From the NCBI RefSeq assembly GCF_039634365.2, contig NZ_CP155079.2, positions 4,278,001 to 4,342,000 of the forward strand: a DNA stretch of 64,000 nt, given 5' to 3'. This DNA is from Mucilaginibacter sp. PAMB04168 (GTDB taxonomy: Bacteria > Bacteroidota > Bacteroidia > Sphingobacteriales > Sphingobacteriaceae). This document shows positions 40,950-50,859 of the stretch, piece after piece (position 1 is the first letter of the stretch; every line of letters begins with the position of its first letter). The position numbers and the translations under genes were made by a program. Under the pieces are notes generated by a model. It worked only from the letters and a program-made list of their open reading frames with translations. It ran no database searches and was not told where the DNA came from.

Positions 40950-43709
40950 CTATAAATCCGATTTAAAGCTGTAAGTACCTGAACCGGCCTCAAATACTGC
41001 CATACCTGCATCCATTTTCACAAACTTTAACCCATCAGCCTCTGCAGCTTTTTTTCCGCCCTCAGTTACCGCATCAACCGATTTTGCCGGAATAGAAATC
41101 AAAGCTGTTGCGTTTGCCGGAATGGTAATATTCCAATCGAAATTATTACCTTTTTTCCACTCGCTTTTTACCAGGCCGTACGGCGTTTTGTAAGATGCAT
41201 TAACGAAACTTAAACCATCGGTAAGCATGGGTTTCATAACCACCTGTTTAAAGCCAGGTTGGTTAATACCTGCTTTAATAGCCGCCAGATTTTGGTAGTA
41301 CCATACTATCAAATCGCCCAGCAGCATTACGTGGTTGCCCGAATTCATGCTTGGGTTAGCCGTATCACCGTTCCACAACTCCCATATGGTGGTAGCACCG
41401 CGCTCGGCCATGTAGCCCCAGCTGGGGTAATCTTTATTAGTAGCAATTTTATAAGCGAGATCGGGACGGCCGTACTCGGTTAGTCCGCGCATGAGCCACT
41501 GCGTACCAATAACGCCGGTGGCTATATGGCTGTTATCGGTAGTGGTTACCCGTTTAACAATGTTGGCAAATACGGCCTTGCGGTTAGCAACAGGCGTAAT
41601 ATCAAAATATAAAGGCAGCAGGTTGGCTGTTACGGTGCCATTGTCATACTGCTGCGTTTGTGCATTATAAAATTTAGCGTTAAAGGCATCAGCAATCTTT
41701 ACTGACAAAGCCGAAAACGCTTGCGCATCCTGTGGTTTGTTCAGCAGCTTTGCGAATCGCTTCATCAGGAACAGCATGCGGTGGTAGTAGGCTGTTGCAA
41801 TCAACTGACCGTTTGTGGTACGGGTGCTATCCTTAGCGTGAATTAATTCTGGTGATTCGGGCGGTACACACCAGTCGCCGTACTTGTCTTTAGTAAGGAT
41901 GTAATCCTTCATGTATTTGCCCTGCATGTAACTGAGCCATTTTTTCATGGAGGCATAGTGCTTCTCTGCTGGGCGCAGGTCGCCGTATTGCTTGTACAGC
42001 ATATCGGCAATCAAGATATAGGTGCCGGGCCAGGTCATGTTATCACTGTAATAGTTCCAGTAAGCCGGGGCTACGTCAGGGATGGCACCTTCGGGTGTTT
42101 GCGCTTCCTCAATATCATCCAGCCATTTGGCGTATAGCTTATGGTTATCAAAAATAAAGCTCTCGCCCAATGAACCGGTAGCGCGGTCGCCCAGCCACGG
42201 CATACGCTCGTTGCGTTGCGGACAATCAACCGGCATGCCTTTGTAGTTACCAGCCACGCCCCACCAGGTATTTTTATAAACCTGGTTAATTATATCGTTT
42301 GACGTTTCGAAACTTCCAATAGTAGCCAGCGCATCATATACCACTTCACCTGTAAAATCACTCTCTTTAGGTTTGCCCGGATAACCGGTAACTTCTACAT
42401 ATCTAAAACCATGATAAACAAACACGGGGTGCCATATTTCTTCGGTGCTGCCCTTTAAAGTGTAAACGTCGGTCACCTTTGCATCGCGCAAGTTGGCTAT
42501 ATATAGGCTTCCATCTTTTTGCAGTGTTTCGGCAAAGCGGAGCGTTACTTTATCACCGCGTTTGCCCTTTACTTTAAACTTGATCCAGCCGGTCATGTTC
42601 TGGCCCATATCCATAATATAGGTGCCCGATTTTGACTCGTTCAGCTTTTTTGGTTTAAGCGTTTGCATCACCTTAATAGGTTCGCTCATTTGGGCCACCA
42701 GTTTACCGGTAGGCACCGGCGTAAGTTGTGGCTTTAGCCATTTAGTATCATTATAGCCTGCTTTATTCCAGCCTGGCAATTCTTTAGTGGCATCATATTC
42801 TTCACCGTCATATTCGTTATTGGTGCGTATAGGGCCATCGGCGGTCATGCGCCAGGTTTGGTCGCTTACCACCAGTTGGTGATGGCCGTCCTGGTACTCA
42901 ATATCCAGTTGCAACAGCATTTTTGGAAAGCCGAACTCCTTTATCTTTTTAGGCTTGTACTTAGGACGCATAGTAAAATACCGCCCGTTGCCTAATACGG
43001 TTGCAACAGCATTCATACCTGGCTTTACCTCAGCTGTAACATCATAAGTGGTGTACTGTACCGATTTGTTATAATCGGTAGGCATTTGTGCCAATACCTG
43101 GTTACCAATGTATTTGCCATTGATATATAACTCGTAATGCCCAAGGCCAGAGATATAAGCCGTTGCCCGTTTCACCTTCGTTGCCGAAGCAAACTCCTTA
43201 CGGAAATACCGGGCCGATAAACGTGAAAACTTAGAAACGCTATCCCATGCAAACCCTTTTTCATATCCTATCCATTTGGCTTTCCAGTTGGCAGGCAGCA
43301 ATAAACCCATGCTCCATTTAGCCGGGCTGCTCCAGGCACTTTCGCCGTTGTTGGTGTACACTTTCACCTTCCAATAACAGGCAGTACCACTTTTAAGGGC
43401 CTTGCCTTTGTAAGTAACCATGATCGATTCATTAGAGGCCGTTTTGCCCGAAGTCCACAGATCACCCTGGTTGGCGGCCAGCTTAGCCTGAGTGGATGCC
43501 ACTAAAACTTCGTAAGCCATTTGCTGAACGTTACGGCCACTACTTTGTATTTCCCAGCTTAAGCGCGGCTGGGTTACATCGATACCTTGTGGGTTTACCA
43601 GCATCTCGGTACGCAAATTTTGCAGTTGGATATCGGCTGCAAAGGTAGAGGCGCTCATGAGGCACAAGCCAATAAGCATACCCATATATATTTTTAAAGT
43701 CCTTCTCAT
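40950..43709 (-). CDS. Secreted multi-domain GH78 alpha-L-rhamnosidase
   Basis: A 919-residue secreted GH78 enzyme with signal peptide ending TFAAD. Domains in order: N-terminal fibronectin-like domain (LRTEMLVNPQGIDVTQPRLSW), jelly-roll domain with sugar-binding-module similarity (ISGLGHYELYINGKYIGNQ), the beta domain before the catalytic (alpha/alpha)6 barrel, DCPQRNERMPWLGDRATGS at 495-513 (general acid candidate), and ERGATTIWELWNG as the base segment near 745, then a C-terminal beta-sandwich. This is the classic long GH78 form, longer than the 737-residue enzyme. It should remove alpha-L-rhamnose from pectic oligosaccharides. Its start overlaps the stop of the GH2 gene by 4 bp (43706-43709), so translation is probably coupled. 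Confidence 0.95.
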   Translation of the reverse strand: MRRTLKIYMGMLIGLCLMSASTFAADIQLQNLRTEMLVNPQGIDVTQPRLSWEIQSSGRNVQQMAYEVLVASTQAKLAANQGDLWTSGKTASNESIMVTYKGKALKSGTACYWKVKVYTNNGESAWSSPAKWSMGLLLPANWKAKWIGYEKGFAWDSVSKFSRLSARYFRKEFASATKVKRATAYISGLGHYELYINGKYIGNQVLAQMPTDYNKSVQYTTYDVTAEVKPGMNAVATVLGNGRYFTMRPKYKPKKIKEFGFPKMLLQLDIEYQDGHHQLVVSDQTWRMTADGPIRTNNEYDGEEYDATKELPGWNKAGYNDTKWLKPQLTPVPTGKLVAQMSEPIKVMQTLKPKKLNESKSGTYIMDMGQNMTGWIKFKVKGKRGDKVTLRFAETLQKDGSLYIANLRDAKVTDVYTLKGSTEEIWHPVFVYHGFRYVEVTGYPGKPKESDFTGEVVYDALATIGSFETSNDIINQVYKNTWWGVAGNYKGMPVDCPQRNERMPWLGDRATGSLGESFIFDNHKLYAKWLDDIEEAQTPEGAIPDVAPAYWNYYSDNMTWPGTYILIADMLYKQYGDLRPAEKHYASMKKWLSYMQGKYMKDYILTKDKYGDWCVPPESPELIHAKDSTRTTNGQLIATAYYHRMLFLMKRFAKLLNKPQDAQAFSALSVKIADAFNAKFYNAQTQQYDNGTVTANLLPLYFDITPVANRKAVFANIVKRVTTTDNSHIATGVIGTQWLMRGLTEYGRPDLAYKIATNKDYPSWGYMAERGATTIWELWNGDTANPSMNSGNHVMLLGDLIVWYYQNLAAIKAGINQPGFKQVVMKPMLTDGLSFVNASYKTPYGLVKSEWKKGNNFDWNITIPANATALISIPAKSVDAVTEGGKKAAEADGLKFVKMDAGMAVFEAGSGTYSFKSDL

Positions 43710-46492
43710 CTTCCTGAAAAATCAAAATAGAGGTTCAATTCTTTGGCCCGTTTAGGCTCCTTCTCGTAATCGTAAAAAATGTGCTTCATCCCCATCGGCC
43801 CGGTATCTTCGGCTCCCAGTGTTTTGTTACCTATAGCGCCTATGCCCTGCATAAACGATATATCGCCCGACGGGAATTTAACCACATAGTTATGCCACTG
43901 GTCGTCTCTTGCCGTTGGGGTGAACAGGCGCAAAAACGTATCCTCATCCTCGGCCACAACCGTAAACGGCTGACCTGTGGTTATAAATTTACACCAGTAC
44001 AAATTTGAATGATAGCCTTTAAATTCGGGATATACCCAGCTTTCGCCGGTCTCAGTATCATTGTAATCTTTTTTCCATACACCCAGCTGAGTACCCTTCA
44101 TGCGGTTTTTCCAAACCCGGTATGGTCCACTACCCATGTATTCTACAGACTTCATTTGCTTTTCGGGGAAGGAAAAGTTTACACCTACAAAACTGGTGAA
44201 GTAGTCGCCGGGAAAATAGCGTACTTTCATCTTTACCCAGCCCGATGGGTAAATGGTCCACTGTAGGGTATTATAGCTGGCCTTACGGTCGTAAGTAGAC
44301 TCAATAACCAAGTTCTTGCCATCCATTTTCTGCGTAAAACCTTTAAAGTTAGTTAAGCCTTCTTGCAGGATAGGCCCGTTTGTGAATGGAATGGCACCCT
44401 TAGCATTTTCGACAGCCCGAAGCATACCGTTATTTTTGCTATAACTCAGCTTAATTCCATTAGCCGTAACACGGTAAAGCGAATCGGCCTCCGTTACAAT
44501 AACCTCACCTTTTGCATCTTTTACCACCAGTTTACGGGCCGCTCTTTCCGGACGGGTAATTGGCCAGCTCCAGGTAAACAGCTCGCGCTTGTGGTTGTCG
44601 GTTACGGTGATGTATAAAAAGTCGTAGCCTTTATAATCGGAGGGCAGCTTAAGCTTAAGTTTGCCTTTCTCAAATGGTTCGATGTTAGGTGAAGTAATAG
44701 CAAAACTTTGCTCGGCGGCTTTAGCCTTGCCATAAGTATCCGCAACCCGCACCAATTTACCGGTAAAGCTGCACTGGTTAAGGTTTGTAAAGTTATAGCG
44801 GTTCTCCAGCTCAAAAGTACCGTCAAATCCTGAAGCTATTTCGCGGCGCTCGAAATGCACCGGCGACCATACCTCTTTTACTGTGAAAAAACTGCCTTCT
44901 TTTTCATGATACGGGCCCACAATACCATCGGCACCATGGTCTTTATCAGTATCAATAGCGCCGTTTTTATCGGTACGCACTACGCCCTGGTCTGCAAAAT
45001 CCCACAAGAAGCCGCCGGCCGACAGCGGGTTGTGCCACATGGCTTCCCAATAATCTTGTATGCCTGCGCCATGTCCACCATCATACATACCATGTAAAAA
45101 TTCGGTAGGCATAACAATGCTGTGGCCGTTATCATAATTTCCTATGCCATAGTTAAAATCGCGGTAGTGCTGGGTATCAAACCCACCAAAATCTTCCCAG
45201 GCATGTATAACCGGGCGGTGCTGTATATCCAGTTTTCTAAATAGTGGATCGAGCTCATAGTTATGACCACCTTCGTTACCATTAATCCAAAATACAACCG
45301 ACGGATGATTTTCATCATGCTGCAGCAACGCTTGCGTTAGCCTGGTACCGGTAGGCGTATCATAATGGCCGTGCCAGCCGGCCAGTTCATCCATTACAAA
45401 CAAGCCCAGCGAGTCGCATACATCCAAAAAATGATCATCTGGCGGGTAATGCGACATACGCACAGCATTCAGATTTAAATCCTTCATCAGGTTTACATCG
45501 GCTATGCTGCGCGCTTTGCTCAATGCTCTGCCCGTTGTTGGCCAAAACGAGTGACGGTTAATGCCTTTAAATTTAATTTTGCTGCCGTTTACATAAACAC
45601 CATCACGTTGTTTTACTTCAATGGTTCTGAACCCAAAGCGCTTAGTGAGTATATGTATTACCTTGCCATTTTGCATGAGGTTGAACACTACTTTATATAA
45701 GTTGGGAGCCTCGGGCGACCATAGCTTAGGGCTCGCAAATTTGCTTTGCAGATGTACCAGCGTATCTGTAGCGTTCAGCTTTATAGATGCACCTACTGGT
45801 TGGCCGGTTATGGTATAAATTTGTGCGGATACCAAACTGTTAGCCAATACATTTTTCATATATATATCGGCCTTAAAATCTCCGCTGGCCTGTGCATCCA
45901 GTGAAACACGACTAATATGCTGTACTGGCAATGCCTCCAGATATACCGGGCGGAATATGCCGCCAAATATCCAGAAATCGCCTTTACGCTCGGCTTCGTT
46001 TACCGATTGATTGGCCGAGTGCTTGGCTACAGTAGCTTCGAGTAAATTGTCGCCGTTATAATTTATTAGCGAGCTGATGTCATACTTAAAGGCGTAGTAC
46101 GAACCCTGATGAACAGGCCCAGCCGACTTACCATTGATTTTAACCTCGGTATCAGTCATGGCGCCTTCAAATACAATTTGTATGGTTTTACCTTTAAAAG
46201 ATGCCGGCACTTTGAACCTGTACTTGTAATGCCCTACCTCTTTACCGCGGGCCGTATCTTTAGCCCAACCGTAATTGTATTTACCAAACCCCTGTAGCTC
46301 CCAATTAGAGGGAACCGGAATAGTAGTCCATTTATCTGAATTACGCCCGGCTGAGCAGTAAAACTGCCAGTTGACCGTATGATCGCTACCGGTACCCGAC
46401 AGATACATTTTTTGCGTTTGCTGGGCATGGGCATTTAACCCGGTTGAAAACAGCAGGCAAAAAAATAGTATATGCAGGTAGATAGTTCTCAT
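43706..46492 (-). CDS. Secreted GH2 beta-galactosidase-like enzyme (second)
   Basis: A 928-residue GH2 enzyme with a signal peptide ending AHAQQ. Jelly-roll domain (GHYKYRFKVPASFKGK, FGGIFRPVYLEAL), immunoglobulin-like domain, then TIM barrel with KGINRHSFWP at 309-318, acid/base E407 in INGNEGGH and a nucleophile candidate E464 in MPTEFLHG. This second GH2 differs from the LacZ-like enzyme at 25413-28742: it lacks the five-domain WYGRGP arrangement until a variant EYMGSGPYRVW near the C terminus. It may act on beta-linked galactose or another beta-linked sugar. It is followed, 4-bp overlap, by the GH78 gene; the two may act in turn on one side chain. Confidence 0.9.
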   Translation of the reverse strand: MRTIYLHILFFCLLFSTGLNAHAQQTQKMYLSGTGSDHTVNWQFYCSAGRNSDKWTTIPVPSNWELQGFGKYNYGWAKDTARGKEVGHYKYRFKVPASFKGKTIQIVFEGAMTDTEVKINGKSAGPVHQGSYYAFKYDISSLINYNGDNLLEATVAKHSANQSVNEAERKGDFWIFGGIFRPVYLEALPVQHISRVSLDAQASGDFKADIYMKNVLANSLVSAQIYTITGQPVGASIKLNATDTLVHLQSKFASPKLWSPEAPNLYKVVFNLMQNGKVIHILTKRFGFRTIEVKQRDGVYVNGSKIKFKGINRHSFWPTTGRALSKARSIADVNLMKDLNLNAVRMSHYPPDDHFLDVCDSLGLFVMDELAGWHGHYDTPTGTRLTQALLQHDENHPSVVFWINGNEGGHNYELDPLFRKLDIQHRPVIHAWEDFGGFDTQHYRDFNYGIGNYDNGHSIVMPTEFLHGMYDGGHGAGIQDYWEAMWHNPLSAGGFLWDFADQGVVRTDKNGAIDTDKDHGADGIVGPYHEKEGSFFTVKEVWSPVHFERREIASGFDGTFELENRYNFTNLNQCSFTGKLVRVADTYGKAKAAEQSFAITSPNIEPFEKGKLKLKLPSDYKGYDFLYITVTDNHKRELFTWSWPITRPERAARKLVVKDAKGEVIVTEADSLYRVTANGIKLSYSKNNGMLRAVENAKGAIPFTNGPILQEGLTNFKGFTQKMDGKNLVIESTYDRKASYNTLQWTIYPSGWVKMKVRYFPGDYFTSFVGVNFSFPEKQMKSVEYMGSGPYRVWKNRMKGTQLGVWKKDYNDTETGESWVYPEFKGYHSNLYWCKFITTGQPFTVVAEDEDTFLRLFTPTARDDQWHNYVVKFPSGDISFMQGIGAIGNKTLGAEDTGPMGMKHIFYDYEKEPKRAKELNLYFDFSGR

Positions 46493-46500
46493 TAAAACAC

Positions 46501-47940
46501 TTAATTATTTGGATTAAAATTCAGCGGATTATCAGTACGAAATGGTGCAGCGGGCAACCCGGCTTTGTTGTAAAAGTTAGGTTGAGCGGCTTCGTCCCAA
46601 GCAAAACGTACGGCAACCGGCTTTTTAACAGACGGTGCCGAAAGCAGTAACTGGTTGTCCTTAATCATTACATTGGCGGGCACAAACTTATTATCGGCAC
46701 CTGCAATTGTAAAATGTGTTAGCGGCTTACCGTCCTGGCTAATCAGGCCACCACCTAAATGGGTAAAGCTTAAAATGGCCTGGTCGCGGTCTACTTTCAT
46801 GCTGCTAAACACTGGACCCAAATACTCAGCTTTTGAAGCATATGTTTTACCTAAGGCAACCAACGCCAGCCTCCGACCCACTTCCCACTTAAATGGTGGA
46901 TGAATGTTTTTTACGTTATCATTTAAATCGGTAGTAATGATCATACCGGTGTTTGGTATTTTCAGCACTTGCTCCTGCGCTTCTCTAAACTCCGGCAGTG
47001 TTTCTGTAGTGAACTTTTTGTCTTGCGAGTTGAGGAAGGGTGCCAACTGCACATAATAAAAAGGCATGGCTGCGTTCTGGAACACTTTACGCCAGCTCTC
47101 CATTAGCGCCTTCATTTTGTAAATATAGCTGGTGGTTTCGCCCACATTGCTTTCGCCCTGGTACCATAGCACACCTTTAATTGCATAAGGTGCCAAGGTC
47201 TTAATCATGGAGTAATAAAACTTACCATGATCGGCAGGTACTTTTATGGTTTTAAAGTAGGGCTCTTTATCGTACGCGGTGGTATCTATCCAAGGCTCAA
47301 TACGGCTGCCGCTTACTGCTGATGAGATCACACCCACGGGCACTTTTAACTCCTGTTGCAACTTTTTAGCAAAGAAATACCCTACCGCCGAAAAATTACG
47401 CAAGGCTGAATCCTGCGCTATGCTCCAACCACTATGAGTTGAATCGGGTTTCACCTGACGTTTGCGGTCTACCAGAAAAATGCGGATAGCCGGGTTATGC
47501 GCCCGTTCTAACTCATCAATAGGCGATGCAGCCGTGCTAGTATCGGGCCTGGCCACTTTGCTGTTCTTGCGCATTTCATACTGCATGTTGCTTTGGCCCG
47601 AGCATAGCCATACCTCTCCTACCAATACATTAGTAAGCGTAATTTTATTTGTGCCGGTTATAATCAGGCTCTCGCCTTTTGCCGATGCTGGCATGGCGCT
47701 TAAAAGAACTTTCCAATTGCCATCAGTACCGGCAACGGCAGTTTTGAGTTGCTTGCCGAATTTAACCGTAACCTTTTCGCCAGCTGCGGCTGTGCCCCAT
47801 ATGGGTACCGGTCGGTTACGCTGTAAAACCATACCATTGCCTAAAATATTGGGCAGCACCACTTGGGCTTTGCTGCTTAGCGGTTTCAACCCGCAAATAG
47901 CAAGTGCAAAAAGAGCTATATGGAAACTACGTTTCAACAT
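46501..47940 (-). CDS. Secreted sialate-O-acetylesterase-like enzyme (second)
   Basis: A 479-residue secreted SGNH esterase, paralogue of 15756-17195. The signal peptide ends SSKAQ. GQSNM near residues 115-119 holds the nucleophile serine; LWYQGESNVGE and NIHPPFKWEVG complete the catalytic set. The start is taken as the ATG at 47940 rather than a TTG one codon earlier: the ATG shares its A with the stop of the upstream gene (TGATG), a standard coupling arrangement. Likely removes acetyl groups from pectic sugars before glycosidases act. It lies between the beta-propeller gene and GH2. Confidence 0.88.
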   Translation of the reverse strand: MLKRSFHIALFALAICGLKPLSSKAQVVLPNILGNGMVLQRNRPVPIWGTAAAGEKVTVKFGKQLKTAVAGTDGNWKVLLSAMPASAKGESLIITGTNKITLTNVLVGEVWLCSGQSNMQYEMRKNSKVARPDTSTAASPIDELERAHNPAIRIFLVDRKRQVKPDSTHSGWSIAQDSALRNFSAVGYFFAKKLQQELKVPVGVISSAVSGSRIEPWIDTTAYDKEPYFKTIKVPADHGKFYYSMIKTLAPYAIKGVLWYQGESNVGETTSYIYKMKALMESWRKVFQNAAMPFYYVQLAPFLNSQDKKFTTETLPEFREAQEQVLKIPNTGMIITTDLNDNVKNIHPPFKWEVGRRLALVALGKTYASKAEYLGPVFSSMKVDRDQAILSFTHLGGGLISQDGKPLTHFTIAGADNKFVPANVMIKDNQLLLSAPSVKKPVAVRFAWDEAAQPNFYNKAGLPAAPFRTDNPLNFNPNN

Positions 47941-49790
47941 CAATAAGGCTTTGTAGTAAACGATTTGATATAGAATGCGGCCTGTTTAACCGGTTCGCCA
48001 GCTTTAGGCAAGTCGTAACTCTGGTCTGTCGGGGTATCGGCATCCGGAAAACGGCGTACATCGCCCGTGCGGAATACTACGCGGCTGATGCTGTTAACAG
48101 GCGCAAAGAACAACGACGGAGAGAGGTCTTTACCATTTACATTTACATAGTAGAAACGGGTGTCTACATTAAACTTCAGCTTAATGGTGTAGGCCTTACC
48201 AGCCTCGTATTTCATAAAGTTTTTATAGCGGTACCCTGCCTTTGCCCGGAAGTTGCCCGTTGAGTCGAAACTTAGGCGGATAGCCGCCTGGCCTTTCTCA
48301 TCCTGAAACTCAATATCGAGCATACCGGTATTATTTTGCGCCGGTGTAACCGTAAACTCTGTTTCCAACTTTTTAGATACTGGTACCACCCGCTCAGCCT
48401 TGGCATAGTCAAAACGGTCCCCATCTTTCAGCGAAAGGCTTTTGGTACCGTCAGGCGCTTTTTCGATACCCACAGGCGACCATTGCGGACTAAAGGTGTT
48501 CCATTTATCCAGTTCATGGCCAGCAGGCAACTTGTTAAAATCTTCATTAGCATGTTCGGAAACCGTACTGGCAATCGGCACCGGGATAGATGAAACCCAG
48601 ATGTCTTCCTTATTCATGCTATAAGTTACCCACATTTTACCATCGGGCGGGGTTCCGTTACCTTCAATAATACCACGCACATACTGCGGACCGTATGATT
48701 TGTAATTACCGCCGTAACGCATGGTAGAAATTTCGCCGTTCACTACCAGCAGGTTTTTATAATCTAACCCATCATCACTTACCGATAAGGCCAGCGGCCA
48801 TCTAAATTCGGATGGATTGTACACCGTAGCATATTTACCATCGCTGGTACGCTGCCCCCATATTTTGGCGGTAGCGTTTACAAAGCGCGGTGCACGTGCA
48901 GCATTCTGTGGCCATGTTTTACCATTATCGGTACTAATGGCGGTTAAGGCATTTTTCCATAAGCCAACTACGCGGCCATCAGGCAGGTGATAATAGTTGA
49001 ATGCCTTGTACTCTTTATGTAATGGAATAAGCGGGTCTTTACGGTCGGTTTCTTCTACCCACTGCATCATCATGAGCGGGTTAGCCATCAGCTCATCACA
49101 GGCCTGAACAAACCCTTTGTCTTTACTTTTTTTATAGAAAGGGTATGACGTGTTGCTCTCATTCCATTTAGGATTGTAATGTATAAAATAGATAGGGCCA
49201 TATTTGCCATTAGGCAACACCTCACGTACCACGCGGCCAATACCCAGGCCATCATTTGGATCGTCGTGCGCATCCAGCACAATACCATAAAAGCCCAGTA
49301 CCAGCAAGCGGTTCGATTTGGAGGTATAAAAACCCATACGCTGGTGCATCACCGACATTAAATCTTTAGCAACGCCCGGGTTACCGGGTTTGGTAGTACC
49401 ATCGGGTATTTTGTACTGTGGAAAAACCACTGTTGGTTTAGACCAGGTATTACCATCCTTAGAGGTAATTACTAACGTTTGGCCTGGTGGCACACTTTCG
49501 CCTACTTTATCGCTCAGGTATTCAACATAAAAAGTATTTTTCCAGTAAGCCAGCATGGGTGCGTGATTATAGGTAAACCCAAAGCCCTCGGCCTGCTCAG
49601 GATGTTCGCGGTTGGCCCTGAATATTTGCTGACTATGTACACCTACCACCGGCGTTAACTGGCCATGATGGTAATCAACATTAACCACCGTATTACCGCT
49701 ATAGTGTACCGTATCCTGCGCATTAGTAATGGTTGCCACACTTATAGCAGTAACTACAGTTAACAAATATTTAAATTTCAATATCTTCAT
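47940..49790 (-). CDS. Secreted beta-propeller enzyme, GH145/PL42-like candidate
   Basis: A 616-residue secreted protein with a signal peptide ending TNAQD. Residues about 30-420 look like a seven-bladed sialidase-fold propeller (VITSKDGNTWSKPTVVF, ISTDNGKTWPQNAAR, LSVSDDGLDYKNLLVV). Residues about 440-616 form a concanavalin-like beta-sandwich (GMLDIEFQDEKGQAAIRLSF, FYYVNVNGKDLSPS). A conserved-looking VVGVHSQQ segment at 48-55 (H52) recalls the catalytic histidine region of the GH145 alpha-L-rhamnosidases, which with PL42 act on rhamnose linked to glucuronic acid; this is from memory and not tested. It is co-transcribed with the acetylesterase and the GH43 gene. Other glycan-acting propellers cannot be ruled out. 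Confidence 0.7.
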   Translation of the reverse strand: MKILKFKYLLTVVTAISVATITNAQDTVHYSGNTVVNVDYHHGQLTPVVGVHSQQIFRANREHPEQAEGFGFTYNHAPMLAYWKNTFYVEYLSDKVGESVPPGQTLVITSKDGNTWSKPTVVFPQYKIPDGTTKPGNPGVAKDLMSVMHQRMGFYTSKSNRLLVLGFYGIVLDAHDDPNDGLGIGRVVREVLPNGKYGPIYFIHYNPKWNESNTSYPFYKKSKDKGFVQACDELMANPLMMMQWVEETDRKDPLIPLHKEYKAFNYYHLPDGRVVGLWKNALTAISTDNGKTWPQNAARAPRFVNATAKIWGQRTSDGKYATVYNPSEFRWPLALSVSDDGLDYKNLLVVNGEISTMRYGGNYKSYGPQYVRGIIEGNGTPPDGKMWVTYSMNKEDIWVSSIPVPIASTVSEHANEDFNKLPAGHELDKWNTFSPQWSPVGIEKAPDGTKSLSLKDGDRFDYAKAERVVPVSKKLETEFTVTPAQNNTGMLDIEFQDEKGQAAIRLSFDSTGNFRAKAGYRYKNFMKYEAGKAYTIKLKFNVDTRFYYVNVNGKDLSPSLFFAPVNSISRVVFRTGDVRRFPDADTPTDQSYDLPKAGEPVKQAAFYIKSFTTKPY

Positions 49791-49809
49791 AGGTTTTATA
49801 ATGCCTGCA

Positions 49810-50733
49810 TTACTGCTGGCCTATCTCTTTCTTAATATTATTTAACGTTTTTTTACTTACTTTAAATATAGTACCGTGCTTGTGGCCTTCGGGTACTTTT
49901 ACCTGGTTTGATATATCGGTAAATGTTTTAAAGTCGGTGGTTTGCATAGCGCCGTAACGTTTCAGGCGATAAGAATCATAGTAAATGAGCCATTTATCGC
50001 CTGTCTTGGTCGCATTAGGGCCTTCAGAAAACAATTCAGTAAAACGCTTCGAGTAGTCATGGTATGGCCCTAACGGGTTATTGGCAAAAGCCACCAATAT
50101 ATTACGGTTAGGCCGCGTGTTATCTTTCATCACCAGTACATAATCCTGACGGCCTCTCTTTAAAATTTGCGCATCAATTACACTGAAGCCGGGATCAAGG
50201 AAAAGCTTGGCTGGCGTAAAGGTTTTAAAATCTGTTGTGGCGGTATAGTAAAGGCGGTGGTTGTTATTCTCATCCTCCTGCCCTTTGGGAAAGCGAAAAG
50301 GGATGGTTGATGCCCATACAATGATAAAGCGCTTAGCTTCATCGTCATAAAATATTTCCGGCGCCCACACATTAACGGTAGTCGGCTCATTAGCCATAAT
50401 ATTAATATGCTGCTGTGCCGACCAATGAATCAAATCTTTAGAGCTGGCATAACCAAAACCTTGATCGGCCTTCCAGCCGGTAGTCCAAACCAAATGAAAG
50501 GTACCATCCGGCCCCTTAGCAATGGAAGGATCGCGCATTATTTTGGCATCACCAACCTCTGGCTTGATAAAAACATGGTTTAAGTCGGTCCAGTTGTAAG
50601 CATCGGTACTGTACAGCAAACGCAAACCTGCCGAGGCCGGTTCGTTAAATGACGTGAACATATACACGTCTTTTTTGGATGCGCATGATGTGATGAGCAT
50701 TAAGCTGCCCAGCAACCAAACAAGCTTTATCAT
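49810..50733 (-). CDS. GH43-type lipoprotein glycosidase
   Basis: About 307 residues. The frame is open upstream to 50841, but the true start is the ATG at 50733: it opens a lipoprotein signal (MIKLVWLLGS, lipobox LITSC with C17), while the 36 upstream codons fall in a dispersed repeat (50741-50816). The five-bladed GH43 pattern has all three acids: MRDPS (D68, base), SVIDAQ (D187) and SEGPN (E238, acid). WAPEIFYDDE and YTATTDFKTF are also typical. As a lipoprotein it is anchored at the membrane, likely outer. Family GH43 members act on arabinose or beta-1,3-galactan; both occur on pectic side chains. It precedes the beta-propeller gene by 19 bp. Confidence 0.85.
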   Translation of the reverse strand: MIKLVWLLGSLMLITSCASKKDVYMFTSFNEPASAGLRLLYSTDAYNWTDLNHVFIKPEVGDAKIMRDPSIAKGPDGTFHLVWTTGWKADQGFGYASSKDLIHWSAQQHINIMANEPTTVNVWAPEIFYDDEAKRFIIVWASTIPFRFPKGQEDENNNHRLYYTATTDFKTFTPAKLFLDPGFSVIDAQILKRGRQDYVLVMKDNTRPNRNILVAFANNPLGPYHDYSKRFTELFSEGPNATKTGDKWLIYYDSYRLKRYGAMQTTDFKTFTDISNQVKVPEGHKHGTIFKVSKKTLNNIKKEIGQQ

Positions 50734-50740
50734 CTTAAAC

Positions 50741-50816
50741 GATAGTAAGAGATCTTTCGGAACGGACGGACTTTTCGCCTTAAGAAGATTCTTCAAATAT
50801 GCGCGAAATGACAGTC
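50741..50816. repeat. Short dispersed repeat upstream of the GH43 gene
   Basis: Contains GAGATCTTTCGGAACGGACG and ends AGATTCTTCAAATATGCGCGAAATGACAG; same family as the 21825-21910 segment. It lies between the GH43 and GH140 genes and falsely extends the GH43 frame by 36 codons. Confidence 0.5.
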
Positions 50817-50859
50817 CACTTTTTGAATTCAAACTTTTCATCAGACCTATCTCCTTCCC

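Noticed and set aside
47941..47943. TTG one codon upstream as start of the second acetylesterase
   Set aside because: The ATG at 47940 overlaps the upstream stop in the usual TGATG form and keeps the same signal peptide.
50734..50841. Upstream 36 codons of the GH43 frame as part of the protein
   Set aside because: They lie in a dispersed repeat, and the lipoprotein signal begins at the ATG 50733.
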